Shown: positions 52,366-62,047 of the stretch, piece by piece
Position numbering within the stretch: position 1 is the first letter of the stretch
How the letters are laid out: each line of letters opens with the position of its first letter
From: Paenibacillus thalictri
Lineage (GTDB): Bacteria; Bacillota; Bacilli; Paenibacillales; NBRC-103111
NCBI RefSeq assembly: GCF_004307995.1
Contig: NZ_SIRE01000019.1
Span: 62,001-126,000, forward strand
Reading direction: 5' to 3'
DNA length: 64,000 nucleotides
Notes under the pieces: model-generated
Databases searched by the model: none
What the model was told of the DNA's origin: nothing
Seen by the model: the letters and a program-made list of their open reading frames with translations, nothing else
Program-made: the position numbers and the translations under genes

Positions 52366-53907
52366 CTATCCTTTTTGCAGCATGCCGGCCGGTCCCGGCC
52401 ATTTCGGAAATTCCAGCTCATCTTGAAATACGCCCGACTTAATCAGTTCTTTGCATTCGGGATCGGTCATCGTCAGCGTATAATCTTCCCCATTCGGACC
52501 GATCAGCCCCAAATGACCCTTCGCTCTTAAGGAAACCTCCTCCGGATCAACGATGCTGCGCAGCAGCGTTTCAAATTCCGCCAGCACGCCTTGGTAACGC
52601 TCATCGCCGGCAATATCGTTCATTTCCTGCGGGTCATCCTGCAGATGGAATAACGAAGGACGATCGTTTACATAATATGTGTATTTAAAACCGTCTTTGA
52701 CCAGCATATACCAATCCTGTTTAAAAAAGTTACCGTGATATTCGGAGAAAGCGTAATCGTTTCTCCCTTCCTGTGCGCCATCCTTAATCAGCGGCAGCCA
52801 GCTTTGGCCCGGCCGGTCCGGTTCTTTCTCTAGTCCGGCGATCTCCATGATGGTCGGGTAAAGATCGACCAGGCTGACCGGATGATCGATGCATTGGCCG
52901 CTTGGCAAGCCGGGGCCTTTGACAATCAGAGGCACACCAACGGAAGCCTGGTAGCTGCATTGCTTATAAAACAAGCCGTGTTCGCCCAAGTTTTCGCCAT
53001 GGTCAGACATATATACGATATACGTATTGTCGTATAAGTTTTGCGCCTTCAGTTCGGCGATAATTTTGCCGACATGATCGTCCAGCGCGGTAATCATTCC
53101 GTAATACGTGGCGACCACGTTGCGCAGCATCGGTTCGGTAATCTCTCCTAAGCCAAGCGCATTTTGCATATTGCGGACTTGCGGGTGCAGATGGTCGTTC
53201 GGAAAAGAAGCGTCATGCGGCATCACGACATTATTCGGATAATACATGTCGTAATACGCCTTCGGCACTTTGTAAGGCCAATGCGGGAACATCAGACCGA
53301 CATACATCGCCCACGGCTTATCTTCCTCTTCAGCGCCCTTGCGCTTGAGGTAATCAATCGCCCAGTCGGTCACGACGCGGTCGTGATCGTAAAAACCGAG
53401 ATCTTTGTTATATCCGGTATCGCCGTCGGTCACCACATCTTCGCGAATCCCGGCATTGACGATGTGCATCCGTTTATCGACCCGCACATGACCTTCCAAC
53501 CGCGAATACAGCGGTGTTGTACGAGGGTACGGTTGAAACGCCGCACGTTTTTTTATAATTTTATATTCGCTAAAACCGCCATCCTGATAATCGCCGCAGA
53601 AGTCCATCTTTCCGAACATAGCCGACGGGATGCCTGACTGGTCCAGCTTGCGCGACCAAGTCATCTCCTCGCGGTCGAGCGGACAGCCGAGAAACCAGCT
53701 GTCGATTTGATGCGGGTATTTGCCGGTGATGAAGCTCATTCGGCTGGGCGTACATACGGGACAATTACTGTAAGCGTTGCTGAAAAAAGTGCCGTCTGCA
53801 GCCAATTGGTCGAGGTTCGGCGTCTGGATATAGGGATGTCCGCGATATCCGGTAATAAGGGGATGATGCTGATCGCTGCAGATCACGACAATATTGGGTT
53901 TGCTCAT
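52366..53907 (-). CDS. Sulfatase, formylglycine type, cytoplasmic
   Basis: Hydrolyses a sulfate ester, 513 residues. The modification site is Cys-52 in SNCPVCTPSRMSF (C-x-P-S-R), which becomes formylglycine. Metal ligands are expected in VVICSDQHH and MSDHGENLGEHGLF. There is no signal peptide, so the sulfated compound would be imported before desulfation. AGGAGG lies eight bases before the ATG at 53907. It is the last gene of the importer/rbsD operon and ends at a terminator. The natural substrate is not known; relatives act on choline sulfate and on sulfated sugars. Confidence 0.92.
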   Translation of the reverse strand: MSKPNIVVICSDQHHPLITGYRGHPYIQTPNLDQLAADGTFFSNAYSNCPVCTPSRMSFITGKYPHQIDSWFLGCPLDREEMTWSRKLDQSGIPSAMFGKMDFCGDYQDGGFSEYKIIKKRAAFQPYPRTTPLYSRLEGHVRVDKRMHIVNAGIREDVVTDGDTGYNKDLGFYDHDRVVTDWAIDYLKRKGAEEEDKPWAMYVGLMFPHWPYKVPKAYYDMYYPNNVVMPHDASFPNDHLHPQVRNMQNALGLGEITEPMLRNVVATYYGMITALDDHVGKIIAELKAQNLYDNTYIVYMSDHGENLGEHGLFYKQCSYQASVGVPLIVKGPGLPSGQCIDHPVSLVDLYPTIMEIAGLEKEPDRPGQSWLPLIKDGAQEGRNDYAFSEYHGNFFKQDWYMLVKDGFKYTYYVNDRPSLFHLQDDPQEMNDIAGDERYQGVLAEFETLLRSIVDPEEVSLRAKGHLGLIGPNGEDYTLTMTDPECKELIKSGVFQDELEFPKWPGPAGMLQKG

Positions 53908-53940
53908 CGTTGACTCCTCCTTCTGGCACATCTGTTGAAT

Positions 53941-56079
53941 TTATAGACCAGCCACCGTAAAACCCCGGTAGTGTGTATGGCTTCCTTCCGCATTCGAGAA
54001 ACCGATCATGCCGGTCAAATAAGGGTTTTCGTTATCGGTATAATCGATCAGCGACGTGCCGTTGACAACCACCTGAAACCGGCTCCCTTCCGCTTTCACC
54101 GAAATGACCTCCGGTTGGTCCAGCCGCCAAGTATAAGCGGTTTCACTTAACTTCCGGTAGCCGTTGTCGTTTTTATAAAGCGCCAGCTTGCCACCCGGAG
54201 CAAACCCGACGGCATACGAGCGAATGCCGCCTTGCACCCGGAAGTTGATCCGGTGATGTTCGCCCAGCTTAGGGACCACCGCCGCTTCGAATTCATAATC
54301 CGCCCAATCCAAGGCGCCGGTATAACTTTCCGCCGGTTCTCCGGAGTAGCTGCCGCTAAGCTCCCCGTCCTCCAGCGTCCAGATGCCGCGCAAATAAGTA
54401 AGCTGGCTTACTTCGATATGCAGCCCGTTCCATTTTTCAAGACGTTCCTTGGCGAAATCGACGGTATAATTTGGCTTGCCGCCAAATGCCACATCGTCAA
54501 CATAACAAAGCAGGCTTGGCCCCTTCGGTCCCTTGCCGTCCATGGGAACCAGCTCAATACCGGCATGCTCCAGACAGCTGCCGTTTAAATGCGGAATTTG
54601 ATATTGAAGCTGCGTCCACTCCCCGGCGGTCAACTGCACGTCAGCTCCATAATGGAAGCTGCCGTTATTGCCGTCTTTGACGTAGAGGCGCGCTTTGACG
54701 CGTTGACCTGCCAGCCCCGGGAGCAGCACCTTCGCTTCCATCGTTTGTCCGGGATACAAAATCGGCGAGAAGCTGGGATCGTAACGGCTGTCGTTAAAAT
54801 CATCCGGACGGTAATACGTTTGATGGTACACGCGGTATGCGCAGCCTCCCTGCACGTTGCTGAAATGTACCTTCAGCGATCTGCTGCCGGAAGCCGCATG
54901 CTGATCCGAATTTTCGAGCCAAGCCGAAACCGGCAGCGTGTCATTGTGTTCCAGCCGGAAAGCGTGTGTCGAACCGGGATATTCAAAATGAAAGTTCGTC
55001 CGTGTATCCGCGAAAATGCCCGCCCAGCGTTCCGGAACTTGTTCGCCCGCCAGCTTGTAGCCAAGTCTGGCGATATACGTCGCACCCCATGGAATATCCA
55101 TAATATTCAGAGAGCCGATCACGCTGGAGCAGCAAAGGAAATCGTTGATTGGTTTGCGCCACTTGTCGTCGATCGCTTCAATTCCGCCACGCACGCCCAT
55201 AATCGTCGCAACGTTCGCTACGTTGCAATCGGTATCCCATCCGCACATATTGCATATATTGATTGTTTTGGAAAAATCGCCTTCGCCGTACAGCAAGGAC
55301 AAAATCATGACCGCCGAATTCGGTATGATATGGCAATGTCCCGGATATTTATCGTAGCCGTAATTCGCTTTGACATAATGGAAAGCATCCCGCCAGTTAT
55401 GCGGGTTGGCTTTATAGAAATCGATCACCGCACGTGTGACCGACGTATACTCGCAATCGGCAGGTATGACGGCCAGCCCGCTTTCGATAATCCGCTCGAT
55501 ATCCTGCTCGACAAAAGCTTCGGCAATACATGCAGCGATAAACATCCCGCCGTATTTGCCGTTGCCGTCATGCGAGACGGAAGCGATTTTTTCGGCAAAA
55601 TGGGCCGCTAATTCCGGATTGCCCGGCGCAATAAGCCCCCACACGTCAATGAAAATTTGACCGCCGATTTGCTCGGCGACAGCAATGCCGTTTTGTTCGA
55701 TAGAGCCGGAACGCGGCGCCATGATGCCATTTTTCAAATTGAGATATGCCGTATGTTCGGTCGATTTGCCGTAGCCGCCCCACCAGTAAAACCCGTGGCC
55801 GTCCGGAGCGTAGTTCAGCCAGGTCAGCCCCATCTGTTCCGCCGTAATGCCCGTACCGCATACGTAGTCTTCCAGCGCGCGCAAGAAAAAGATCGGTCCG
55901 TTTGTATCGTCGTCTGCGGCAAAATTTTTGAAATCGTGAAGATAGTCGGTGATTTCGCCAAACGTGCGTTCAATCCGCTCATAAGTCCAGTTCTCAATGT
56001 TGCCGCCGTGACGGACTCCGATCACCTTAGCTAACCAACCTGCGTATACTTTCTCCACATAATCATGCTGTATGGTCAT
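53941..56079 (-). CDS. ADP-ribosylglycohydrolase family protein with C-terminal beta-sandwich
   Basis: Cytoplasmic protein of 712 residues. The first half (about 1-350) is an ADP-ribosylglycohydrolase fold with both metal motifs, AADDDTNGPIF (Asp-56 to Thr-59) and CGWDTDCNVANVATIMG. The second half has two beta-rich regions, the last (about 540-712) like the concanavalin A/DUF1080 fold: WTLEDGELSGSYSG, then FQVVVNGTSLIDYTDN. This fusion is uncommon in protein de-ADP-ribosylation and more likely acts on a small ribosyl or glycosyl compound (inference). AAGGTGG precedes the ATG at 56079. Confidence 0.85.
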   Translation of the reverse strand: MTIQHDYVEKVYAGWLAKVIGVRHGGNIENWTYERIERTFGEITDYLHDFKNFAADDDTNGPIFFLRALEDYVCGTGITAEQMGLTWLNYAPDGHGFYWWGGYGKSTEHTAYLNLKNGIMAPRSGSIEQNGIAVAEQIGGQIFIDVWGLIAPGNPELAAHFAEKIASVSHDGNGKYGGMFIAACIAEAFVEQDIERIIESGLAVIPADCEYTSVTRAVIDFYKANPHNWRDAFHYVKANYGYDKYPGHCHIIPNSAVMILSLLYGEGDFSKTINICNMCGWDTDCNVANVATIMGVRGGIEAIDDKWRKPINDFLCCSSVIGSLNIMDIPWGATYIARLGYKLAGEQVPERWAGIFADTRTNFHFEYPGSTHAFRLEHNDTLPVSAWLENSDQHAASGSRSLKVHFSNVQGGCAYRVYHQTYYRPDDFNDSRYDPSFSPILYPGQTMEAKVLLPGLAGQRVKARLYVKDGNNGSFHYGADVQLTAGEWTQLQYQIPHLNGSCLEHAGIELVPMDGKGPKGPSLLCYVDDVAFGGKPNYTVDFAKERLEKWNGLHIEVSQLTYLRGIWTLEDGELSGSYSGEPAESYTGALDWADYEFEAAVVPKLGEHHRINFRVQGGIRSYAVGFAPGGKLALYKNDNGYRKLSETAYTWRLDQPEVISVKAEGSRFQVVVNGTSLIDYTDNENPYLTGMIGFSNAEGSHTHYRGFTVAGL

Positions 56080-56116
56080 ACATATTACCACCTTATCTTT
56101 GTGTTAAATTTGAGTT

Positions 56117-56515
56117 TCAAAAAGTAACTCCCGATTGCAAAATCACATTGGCATAAGGAGTGCATTCCCCGGTGCGGATGACCGCAACCGCATATTCGGC
56201 TATCCGCGTTTTGAACGTTTCATGCGGCAGATGGCCGATTTGGACTCCCTGCAGCAGCTCCGTTAATTGCCCATACACCGGGCTTCCGCCCGAAACCAGC
56301 TCGCTGGCAACCCATGCCTTCTCGACATGAAGCTCGGACAATACGGCTTGCAGCGTTTCGATAAAACCGGGAACACCTGCGGTTAAGGCGATGTCGATTT
56401 TAGGCACATGGGACGGCACCGGCAGTCCGCAATCTCCGATCGCGATCATATCAAGATGCCCCATCTTGGCGATAACATAAGAAATTTCCGAGTTCAGCAG
56501 CGCTGTTTTTTTCAT
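56117..56515 (-). CDS. rbsD: D-ribose pyranase
   Basis: Interconverts the pyranose and furanose forms of ribose or a similar sugar, 132 residues, forming a ring-shaped oligomer in relatives. His-20, Asp-28 and His-98 match the active site of E. coli RbsD, and the end GECTPYANVILQSGVTF is nearly the same. It lies between the LplC permease and the ADP-ribosylglycohydrolase-family gene, not in a normal rbs operon: rbsK and rbsA are absent. This suggests that the imported compound releases ribose or a ribose-like sugar. Confidence 0.9.
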   Translation of the reverse strand: MKKTALLNSEISYVIAKMGHLDMIAIGDCGLPVPSHVPKIDIALTAGVPGFIETLQAVLSELHVEKAWVASELVSGGSPVYGQLTELLQGVQIGHLPHETFKTRIAEYAVAVIRTGECTPYANVILQSGVTF

Positions 56516-56562
56516 CCGTATCCCCTTCCTTATGGAATGCAGCAGACTTGATTAGGAATTGA

Positions 56563-57432
56563 TTATCCCTTCACCGAGCCCATCAGCATGCCTTTGTTAA
56601 AATATTTTTGCAAAAAAGGATACACGACGAGGAGCGGCAGCGCCGTCAGCACGATAGCCGCCATTTTGACAGCCGGGCTGTATTGGAATTCGGTCGTCAT
56701 ATTTTCCAGACTGTTGTTGGCTTCGTTCATCATTTGACGCAAAAACACCTGCAGCGGCCACTTTGTCGCATCGTTCAAATACATCACGGCGTTAAAATAG
56801 GAGTTCCAGTTTTGCACCGCGTAAAATAACGTAAACGTCGCAATCGCCGGCAGCGAAAGCGGCAGGATGATTTGCCAGAACAACCTCAGTTCGCCGCAGC
56901 CGTCGATACGCGACGATTCCTCCAATTCAACGGGAATGTTCTGAAAAAAACTGCGCAGCACGATCAAATGAAACGGCGCGATCGCTCCGGTCAGAAACAG
57001 CGCCCAAAAGCTGTTAATGAGATGCATGCTTTTCACGACCAAATACGTCGGAATAATCCCTCCGCTGAACAGCATCGTAAACAGCACCATAAAACTGAGC
57101 ACTCTTCTTCCGTTCAGCCAGGTTTTGGATAAACCGTACGCCATCAGCGAAGTCAGCACCATGTTGACGAACGTTCCAAGCACTGTGATATACACCGCAT
57201 TGCCGAATGAAGTGACGAATTGGTCGCTATTCATCAAATAGCCATAGGCATTGATCGTCCAGTGATGAGGGATTAGGAAAAATCCGCGTGTCAGTATCTC
57301 CTCCCTTGGCGCAAACGAAGTCATCACCACATATAAAAAGGGAAACACCACAATGATCAAGCTGAGCAGCAGCACGCCGTTTGTCACAATCTGGAACAGC
57401 GGATCTCTGCCACGTGCATCGTAGGACTTCAT
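56563..57432 (-). CDS. Carbohydrate ABC transporter permease, LplC type
   Basis: Membrane permease of 289 residues. The EAA loop is EESSRIDGCGELRLFWQIIL, and the end PFLQKYFNKGMLMGSVKG is typical of the branch. The ATG at 57432 lies one base after the stop region of the LplB gene and has AGGGGGTG upstream; a longer form from 57486 overlaps it needlessly. It works with the LplB permease and the binding lipoprotein encoded upstream. Confidence 0.92.
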   Translation of the reverse strand: MKSYDARGRDPLFQIVTNGVLLLSLIIVVFPFLYVVMTSFAPREEILTRGFFLIPHHWTINAYGYLMNSDQFVTSFGNAVYITVLGTFVNMVLTSLMAYGLSKTWLNGRRVLSFMVLFTMLFSGGIIPTYLVVKSMHLINSFWALFLTGAIAPFHLIVLRSFFQNIPVELEESSRIDGCGELRLFWQIILPLSLPAIATFTLFYAVQNWNSYFNAVMYLNDATKWPLQVFLRQMMNEANNSLENMTTEFQYSPAVKMAAIVLTALPLLVVYPFLQKYFNKGMLMGSVKG

Positions 57433-57433
57433 C

Positions 57434-58396
57434 TCAATACACCCCCTCTTGGCCAAACGCTTTGGCCAGACGGTTAGCCGCCACAATCAGAATTAACCCG
57501 ATGACCGATTTGAAAATGCCTACCGTTGTCGCATAGCTGAAATTTCCCTGCAGCACCCCATTGCGGTAAACATACGTATCAAACACGTCGGCGACATTCA
57601 TATTAACCGGATTTTGCAGCAGCAAAATATGTTCGAAGCCCAGCTCCATCACCTGGCCAAGCCGCAATATAAACAAAATAATGATCGTTGATTTTAACGC
57701 CGGCAGCGTAATATGCCATACCTGGGACCAACGGTTCGCTCCGTCCACAACAGCCGCTTCATATAATGTAGGGTCGACGGCGGCTAGAGCCGCGAGGAAA
57801 ATAATCGCATTCCAACCCGTTTCTTTCCAAATATTTTGACCCACATAGAGGAAACGGAAGTAATCCGGGCTTGTCATCAGCTCGATCCGCTCATACCCCA
57901 TGCTGTCCAGCAGGTTGTTGATGCCGCCGTCCTGCGTAGCGAACAATACGACCGTAATGCTGACAACGATCACCCATGAAAGAAAATGAGGCATATAAAT
58001 GATCGTCTGCACCGTTTTGCGGAACCAGGCCTTATGAACTTCATTCAGCAGTACCGCAAATACAATCGGAGCCGGAAAAAACAAAAACAGATTCAACGCG
58101 CTGAGGATCAGCGTATTTTGCAGCAGCATCCAGAAATCCGGATCGGTAAACAAGCGCTGAAAATGCTCCGTCCCGACCCAAGCGCTTCCCATAAATCCTT
58201 CAAACGGATCGTATTCCTGAAAAGCAATAATCAGCCCGCCCATAGGAATATATTTAAAAATGATAAAAAATAGAAGACCCGGCAAAATCATCAGATACAT
58301 CGGAATGCCGCGTTTCCACGTCGATTGTCTTTTCCATTGATTGGCACCCGGAAGAGATGATGGCATGGATGCCGTTTCCTGAATGTCTCTTCTCAT
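57434..58396 (-). CDS. Carbohydrate ABC transporter permease, LplB type
   Basis: Partner permease of 320 residues. Marks are MYLMILPGLLFFIIFKYIPM, IIAFQEYDPFEGFMG, the EAA loop YEAAVVDGANRWSQVWHITL and the end KAFGQEGVY. AGGAGG precedes the ATG at 58396. A stable hairpin (58459-58480) lies between it and the binding-protein gene upstream, which probably lowers expression of the permeases compared with the receptor. Confidence 0.92.
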   Translation of the reverse strand: MRRDIQETASMPSSLPGANQWKRQSTWKRGIPMYLMILPGLLFFIIFKYIPMGGLIIAFQEYDPFEGFMGSAWVGTEHFQRLFTDPDFWMLLQNTLILSALNLFLFFPAPIVFAVLLNEVHKAWFRKTVQTIIYMPHFLSWVIVVSITVVLFATQDGGINNLLDSMGYERIELMTSPDYFRFLYVGQNIWKETGWNAIIFLAALAAVDPTLYEAAVVDGANRWSQVWHITLPALKSTIIILFILRLGQVMELGFEHILLLQNPVNMNVADVFDTYVYRNGVLQGNFSYATTVGIFKSVIGLILIVAANRLAKAFGQEGVY

Positions 58397-58458
58397 AGCT
58401 TCCTCCTGGGGGTCGGTACAATACGGGCAGCGCCCCGTTTTGTTCGTATTTGTATGGA

Positions 58459-58480
58459 GAGGCCCTTACGCAAGGGCCTC
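58459..58480 (-). promoter_or_regulatory. Intercistronic hairpin between binding-protein and permease genes
   Basis: Perfect nine-base arms GAGGCCCTT and AAGGGCCTC around ACGC. No T-run follows on the minus strand, so it is not a full terminator. Such hairpins protect the 3' end of binding-protein mRNA. Confidence 0.65.
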
Positions 58481-58531
58481 AACGCTTACCTGTTCATTTC
58501 CGGGAAGAGCTCGGCCTCCCCTGTTCCGCCG

Positions 58532-60103
58532 TTACTTCTGCGTTTGTTGATACGCCTCGTTGTACTCTTGGGTAATTTTATCGCCGCCGTCTTTTTTCCA
58601 TTGCTCGACGGCTTGATCGAGCGAATCGACCGGCTGCTCGCCCATAATGACTTTGATTAAAGCGGTCATAAATTTCTGATCGATGGTCGTACCGTTTTTC
58701 GTATCGGTTGGCGATTCGAGTCCTGCCGCCACATTGGTCCATTTAAACGGCTCGCTGTTTTTGAACCATTTGTTCACATTATCAACCATCGTTTTATCGT
58801 CCCACAGCCGAATTTGCGTGTTCAGATCAAACCGGCGCAAGTACCATGCGGAGATGAGGATCGGGCGGTCTTTATCGAAAGCGTCGAGTTTCGTATATTT
58901 ATCGCCTTCTTTTTTATAATGGACCCCTTCGATTCCGTTTTTGGTTAAGGTGTTGCCTTCATCGGACACCAGATAATCAAACAGCTTCATCAAGCGGTCT
59001 TGTTTCTTGGCATCGATTTTGGCATTGATGACGATCCTTTGCGTAATCGCATTGGTCGCCGTTCCTTGCAAGCCGGTCGGCCCCTTAGGCGGCAGCAGCT
59101 GTACCGTTTCCCCTTTGGGATCGATTTTTTTCAAATTCGGCTCAATCGTTTGATAAAATACGTTAGGCACGACATCGTCGATGCCGACTTTGCCCGCTTC
59201 ATATTTGTCCTGAGGATCCTTCACCTTGTTAATGGCAAAATCTTTGTCGAGCACACCTTCCGCATAAGCTTTAGCCATAAAAGCGGCAAAATCTTTTAAT
59301 TCTTTATTTTGCGAGTGCCAGCTGATCACTTTCCCGTCCTTCAAACCCCACGTATTTACCAGTCCGTAAGCGGCCTTGATTTGGTCGATATGTTTGAAAT
59401 CGGTTTTATTGGCCAGAAGCGAAGCGGAGAAGCCGTACGTATCGTTTTTGCCGTTGCCGTCCGGATCTTGCTTGGCAAACGCTTTCGTGACATTGTAAAA
59501 ATCGTCGAGCGTCTGCGGCATCTGCAGCCCCAGCTTATCAAGCCAGTCCTTGCGGATACCAAACGAGGTTTGCGTTTCGATCTGGTAGTAAGGAAAGCTG
59601 TAATATTTTCCTTTCGGGCTCATGAATTGCAGCTGCTCTTCACCGCCAAGCTGCTTGGCGAGATTCGGGTATTTGGCCAGCAGTGGCTTGATATCAAGGA
59701 AGATGCCCTTGTCCCGCCACTTCAGAAAATCGTCCTTCATAAGCAGGAAGGAATCCGGAAATTCGCCCGAAGCCGCCATGACGTTTAATTTTTCTTTATA
59801 ATTATCCTGCGAAATCCATTGGAACTTCAGATCGATATTAAATTTCTTGTTGAGATAATCGATCATCGGATTATTGGCCGGCCATCCGCCGCCTTCATAG
59901 CTGATCGCCATAATGTTCAGCTCGAGCTTATCCTTCAGTTCGTCCTGTGCGCTTGAGGCGCTGGGCGCGCCCGTCTTGTCCGGCGCGGAGGCCGGGGCGG
60001 GATTATTGTCCTTGCCTGTGGCGGCGGGTTTTCCGCTCGAACATCCTGCAGCCATACTTGCGGCCAGAAGGCCGACAATTGAAATAGACAGCCATTTTTT
60101 CAC
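58532..60103 (-). CDS. Sugar ABC transporter substrate-binding lipoprotein, LplA-like
   Basis: Extracellular receptor of 523 residues. The signal and lipobox are MKKWLSISIVGLLAASM, then AAGCSSG, followed by a Pro/Ala-rich linker. Family regions include VMAASGEFPDSFLLMKDDFL and YSFPYYQIETQTSFGIRKDW. The start is a GTG at 60103 with AAAGGGGG upstream. It is the first gene after the two-component pair, from a promoter with a good -10 but no -35. A sulfated or ribosylated glycan fragment is the likely cargo, given the enzymes downstream (inference). Confidence 0.92.
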   Translation of the reverse strand: MKKWLSISIVGLLAASMAAGCSSGKPAATGKDNNPAPASAPDKTGAPSASSAQDELKDKLELNIMAISYEGGGWPANNPMIDYLNKKFNIDLKFQWISQDNYKEKLNVMAASGEFPDSFLLMKDDFLKWRDKGIFLDIKPLLAKYPNLAKQLGGEEQLQFMSPKGKYYSFPYYQIETQTSFGIRKDWLDKLGLQMPQTLDDFYNVTKAFAKQDPDGNGKNDTYGFSASLLANKTDFKHIDQIKAAYGLVNTWGLKDGKVISWHSQNKELKDFAAFMAKAYAEGVLDKDFAINKVKDPQDKYEAGKVGIDDVVPNVFYQTIEPNLKKIDPKGETVQLLPPKGPTGLQGTATNAITQRIVINAKIDAKKQDRLMKLFDYLVSDEGNTLTKNGIEGVHYKKEGDKYTKLDAFDKDRPILISAWYLRRFDLNTQIRLWDDKTMVDNVNKWFKNSEPFKWTNVAAGLESPTDTKNGTTIDQKFMTALIKVIMGEQPVDSLDQAVEQWKKDGGDKITQEYNEAYQQTQK

Positions 60104-60147
60104 TAACGATTCCCCCTTTAGTCTTCTTGCTTATGCTTCATGTCTTT

Positions 60148-60153
60148 ATTATA
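60148..60153 (-). promoter_or_regulatory. -10 element of the importer/rbsD/sulfatase operon
   Basis: A perfect TATAAT on the minus strand, 45 bases before the binding-protein start. No -35 stands 16-18 bases upstream, as expected if the YesN-type regulator encoded next to it is required. Confidence 0.45.
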
Positions 60154-60238
60154 GGGCGAACAAAAGCGATTTTCCTTGCCTGAAATTACAATTGTTAAAC
60201 CGATTTTACGAAAAATGTCGAGTGCGAAGAGTCCGATT

Positions 60239-62047
60239 TTACGTTATCAAAGGCGTAAGCAGCGGCATCCGCAGCGAAACGACGGTGCCTCTTCCGGCAA
60301 ATGAATGAATCCGAACCCCATATCCCGGTCCATATTTTAAAACAAGTCTAGTATGCACGTTAGTAATCCCCAGCGATTCACCGTCTTCGATCCCGGGTAC
60401 ATCGTGAGTGGAGATGATTCTGATCCTCTCTTCGATTTCGTGAAGTTTCTCTTCTTCGATCCCGGGTCCGTTATCGGCGATTTCGATGACCAGATCGTTT
60501 TTTTCGTCGTAAGCGCTGACGATGATCACCCCTTTGCCTTCCAGCGGTTCAATCGCATATTTGACGGCATTTTCCAGAATCGGCTGTAAAATTAACTTAA
60601 CGACAGGACAAGCGTGAAATTTCTCGTTAACGTACAGATGGCTTTGAAAATCGCTTGGAAAGCGGACATGGATAATTTCCAAATATTTTTGCAGATGGAT
60701 GATTTCCTCACGCAGCGTCGTCTCCATACCGCTGAAGCGCGCCGTGTATCTGTACACATCGGCCAAGTTTCCGGCCATCTTTTCGATCATCGGCATCTCT
60801 TCCAGATAAGCCATACTTTGAATGATTCCCAGCGAATTATAGAGCAGATGCGGGTTGATTTGATTTTGCAGCGCTTTGATCAGCGCTTCTTTCTGCGCCA
60901 GCTGGGACTGAACTTCTCTCATTTGCAGCGTCGTATTCGTTTGAAACAGCTCCTCCAGCCGGGTGACCATGATGTTAAAGCTGTGGTTCAGCTGCTGGAA
61001 CTCGTCAAGCCCGGGAACGGAAACCGACCGTACGCTTAAATTGCCCCCAGCCACCTGACGCATCAAATTTTTCAAAATAAGAATCGGATGAACAAATTTC
61101 GCCGATAAAAACGGCACCATAAGCGCGATAAAAATGGCGATCAGCCCAAGGATAATCAGCATGGAATCGGTCGCTGAAGTGAGTTCCCCGGCCATCTCGT
61201 CAAAGGGGACCATCGAGACGATTTTCCAATGCGTGCTCTCCGAAGTGACGGCAGCAACCAAATAATCGGCGCCTTGAAACGGCTGGATTGTCGCTTCCTG
61301 ATCTTTTGGCAGCTTCAAATCTTTTAAGCCGGTTTGCGAAATCGGCAGGCCGTTCCATTCGTGATTTGCGTGAAATACGATCGTGTCGTTGTCGGAAAGA
61401 ATAAAAAAATCGCCGCTTTGTCCCAGCTTGGAACGCATAAACGCCTGATAAATCTCAGTCAGCGAAATGTCGATGACCAGATTGCCTACAAGTTCCAGCG
61501 ACTCTACCCCAAAAATAGGCAGCACGATCGACAAGACGCCCTCCCCCATACTTCCCGGATAATCCGCGATATGTGTGGGAATAATGTAACGTTTCTGCTG
61601 CAGCGGCATCCTGTTCCACGATTCCGACGCATAGTTGTTGACGCCAACAAACGATTCCCTGATGGAAACCACGTTATGCGTACGGGAAACGAGAAACATA
61701 TTTTGGATTTCCGGAAAATTAAGCGCCACATACCTTCGCAGCTCTCTTTCCACATCGTCGATATTTTCGCTGGTGTAATTTTGATCGGTCAACCAGTTCT
61801 GAATCGTGTTGCTTTCAATCAACGTGCTGGACGAGCGCTGAAATTGCTTAAAATAATAGTCCAAGAAGTAGTTCAAGCGATTGGTGGCTTCATAGGAGAT
61901 GTTAAAAAAATCTTTTTTTACGGCTTGGCTGTAATAATAATGCGAGCTGAGCGCCAATAAGAGCACGGAGGCGATACTGAGACTCAAGAAGGCGAGAACC
62001 ATTTTGGCGCGAATCGACAGCTTGTGAAAGGTGCGCATCGACTTCAT
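60239..62047 (-). CDS. YesM-type sensor histidine kinase
   Basis: Membrane sensor of 602 residues: helix 1 near 16-38, an extracellular Cache-like region (SRTHNVVSIRESFVG, then IIPTHIADYPGSMGEG), helix 2 near 296-316, HAMP, and NQINPHLLYNSLGIIQ with phospho-acceptor His-400. The ATPase has LENAVKYAI and DNGPGIEEE. Its ATG overlaps the response-regulator stop (ATGA). It is adjacent to the importer/rbsD/sulfatase operon, which it probably controls. Confidence 0.92.
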   Translation of the reverse strand: MKSMRTFHKLSIRAKMVLAFLSLSIASVLLLALSSHYYYSQAVKKDFFNISYEATNRLNYFLDYYFKQFQRSSSTLIESNTIQNWLTDQNYTSENIDDVERELRRYVALNFPEIQNMFLVSRTHNVVSIRESFVGVNNYASESWNRMPLQQKRYIIPTHIADYPGSMGEGVLSIVLPIFGVESLELVGNLVIDISLTEIYQAFMRSKLGQSGDFFILSDNDTIVFHANHEWNGLPISQTGLKDLKLPKDQEATIQPFQGADYLVAAVTSESTHWKIVSMVPFDEMAGELTSATDSMLIILGLIAIFIALMVPFLSAKFVHPILILKNLMRQVAGGNLSVRSVSVPGLDEFQQLNHSFNIMVTRLEELFQTNTTLQMREVQSQLAQKEALIKALQNQINPHLLYNSLGIIQSMAYLEEMPMIEKMAGNLADVYRYTARFSGMETTLREEIIHLQKYLEIIHVRFPSDFQSHLYVNEKFHACPVVKLILQPILENAVKYAIEPLEGKGVIIVSAYDEKNDLVIEIADNGPGIEEEKLHEIEERIRIISTHDVPGIEDGESLGITNVHTRLVLKYGPGYGVRIHSFAGRGTVVSLRMPLLTPLIT

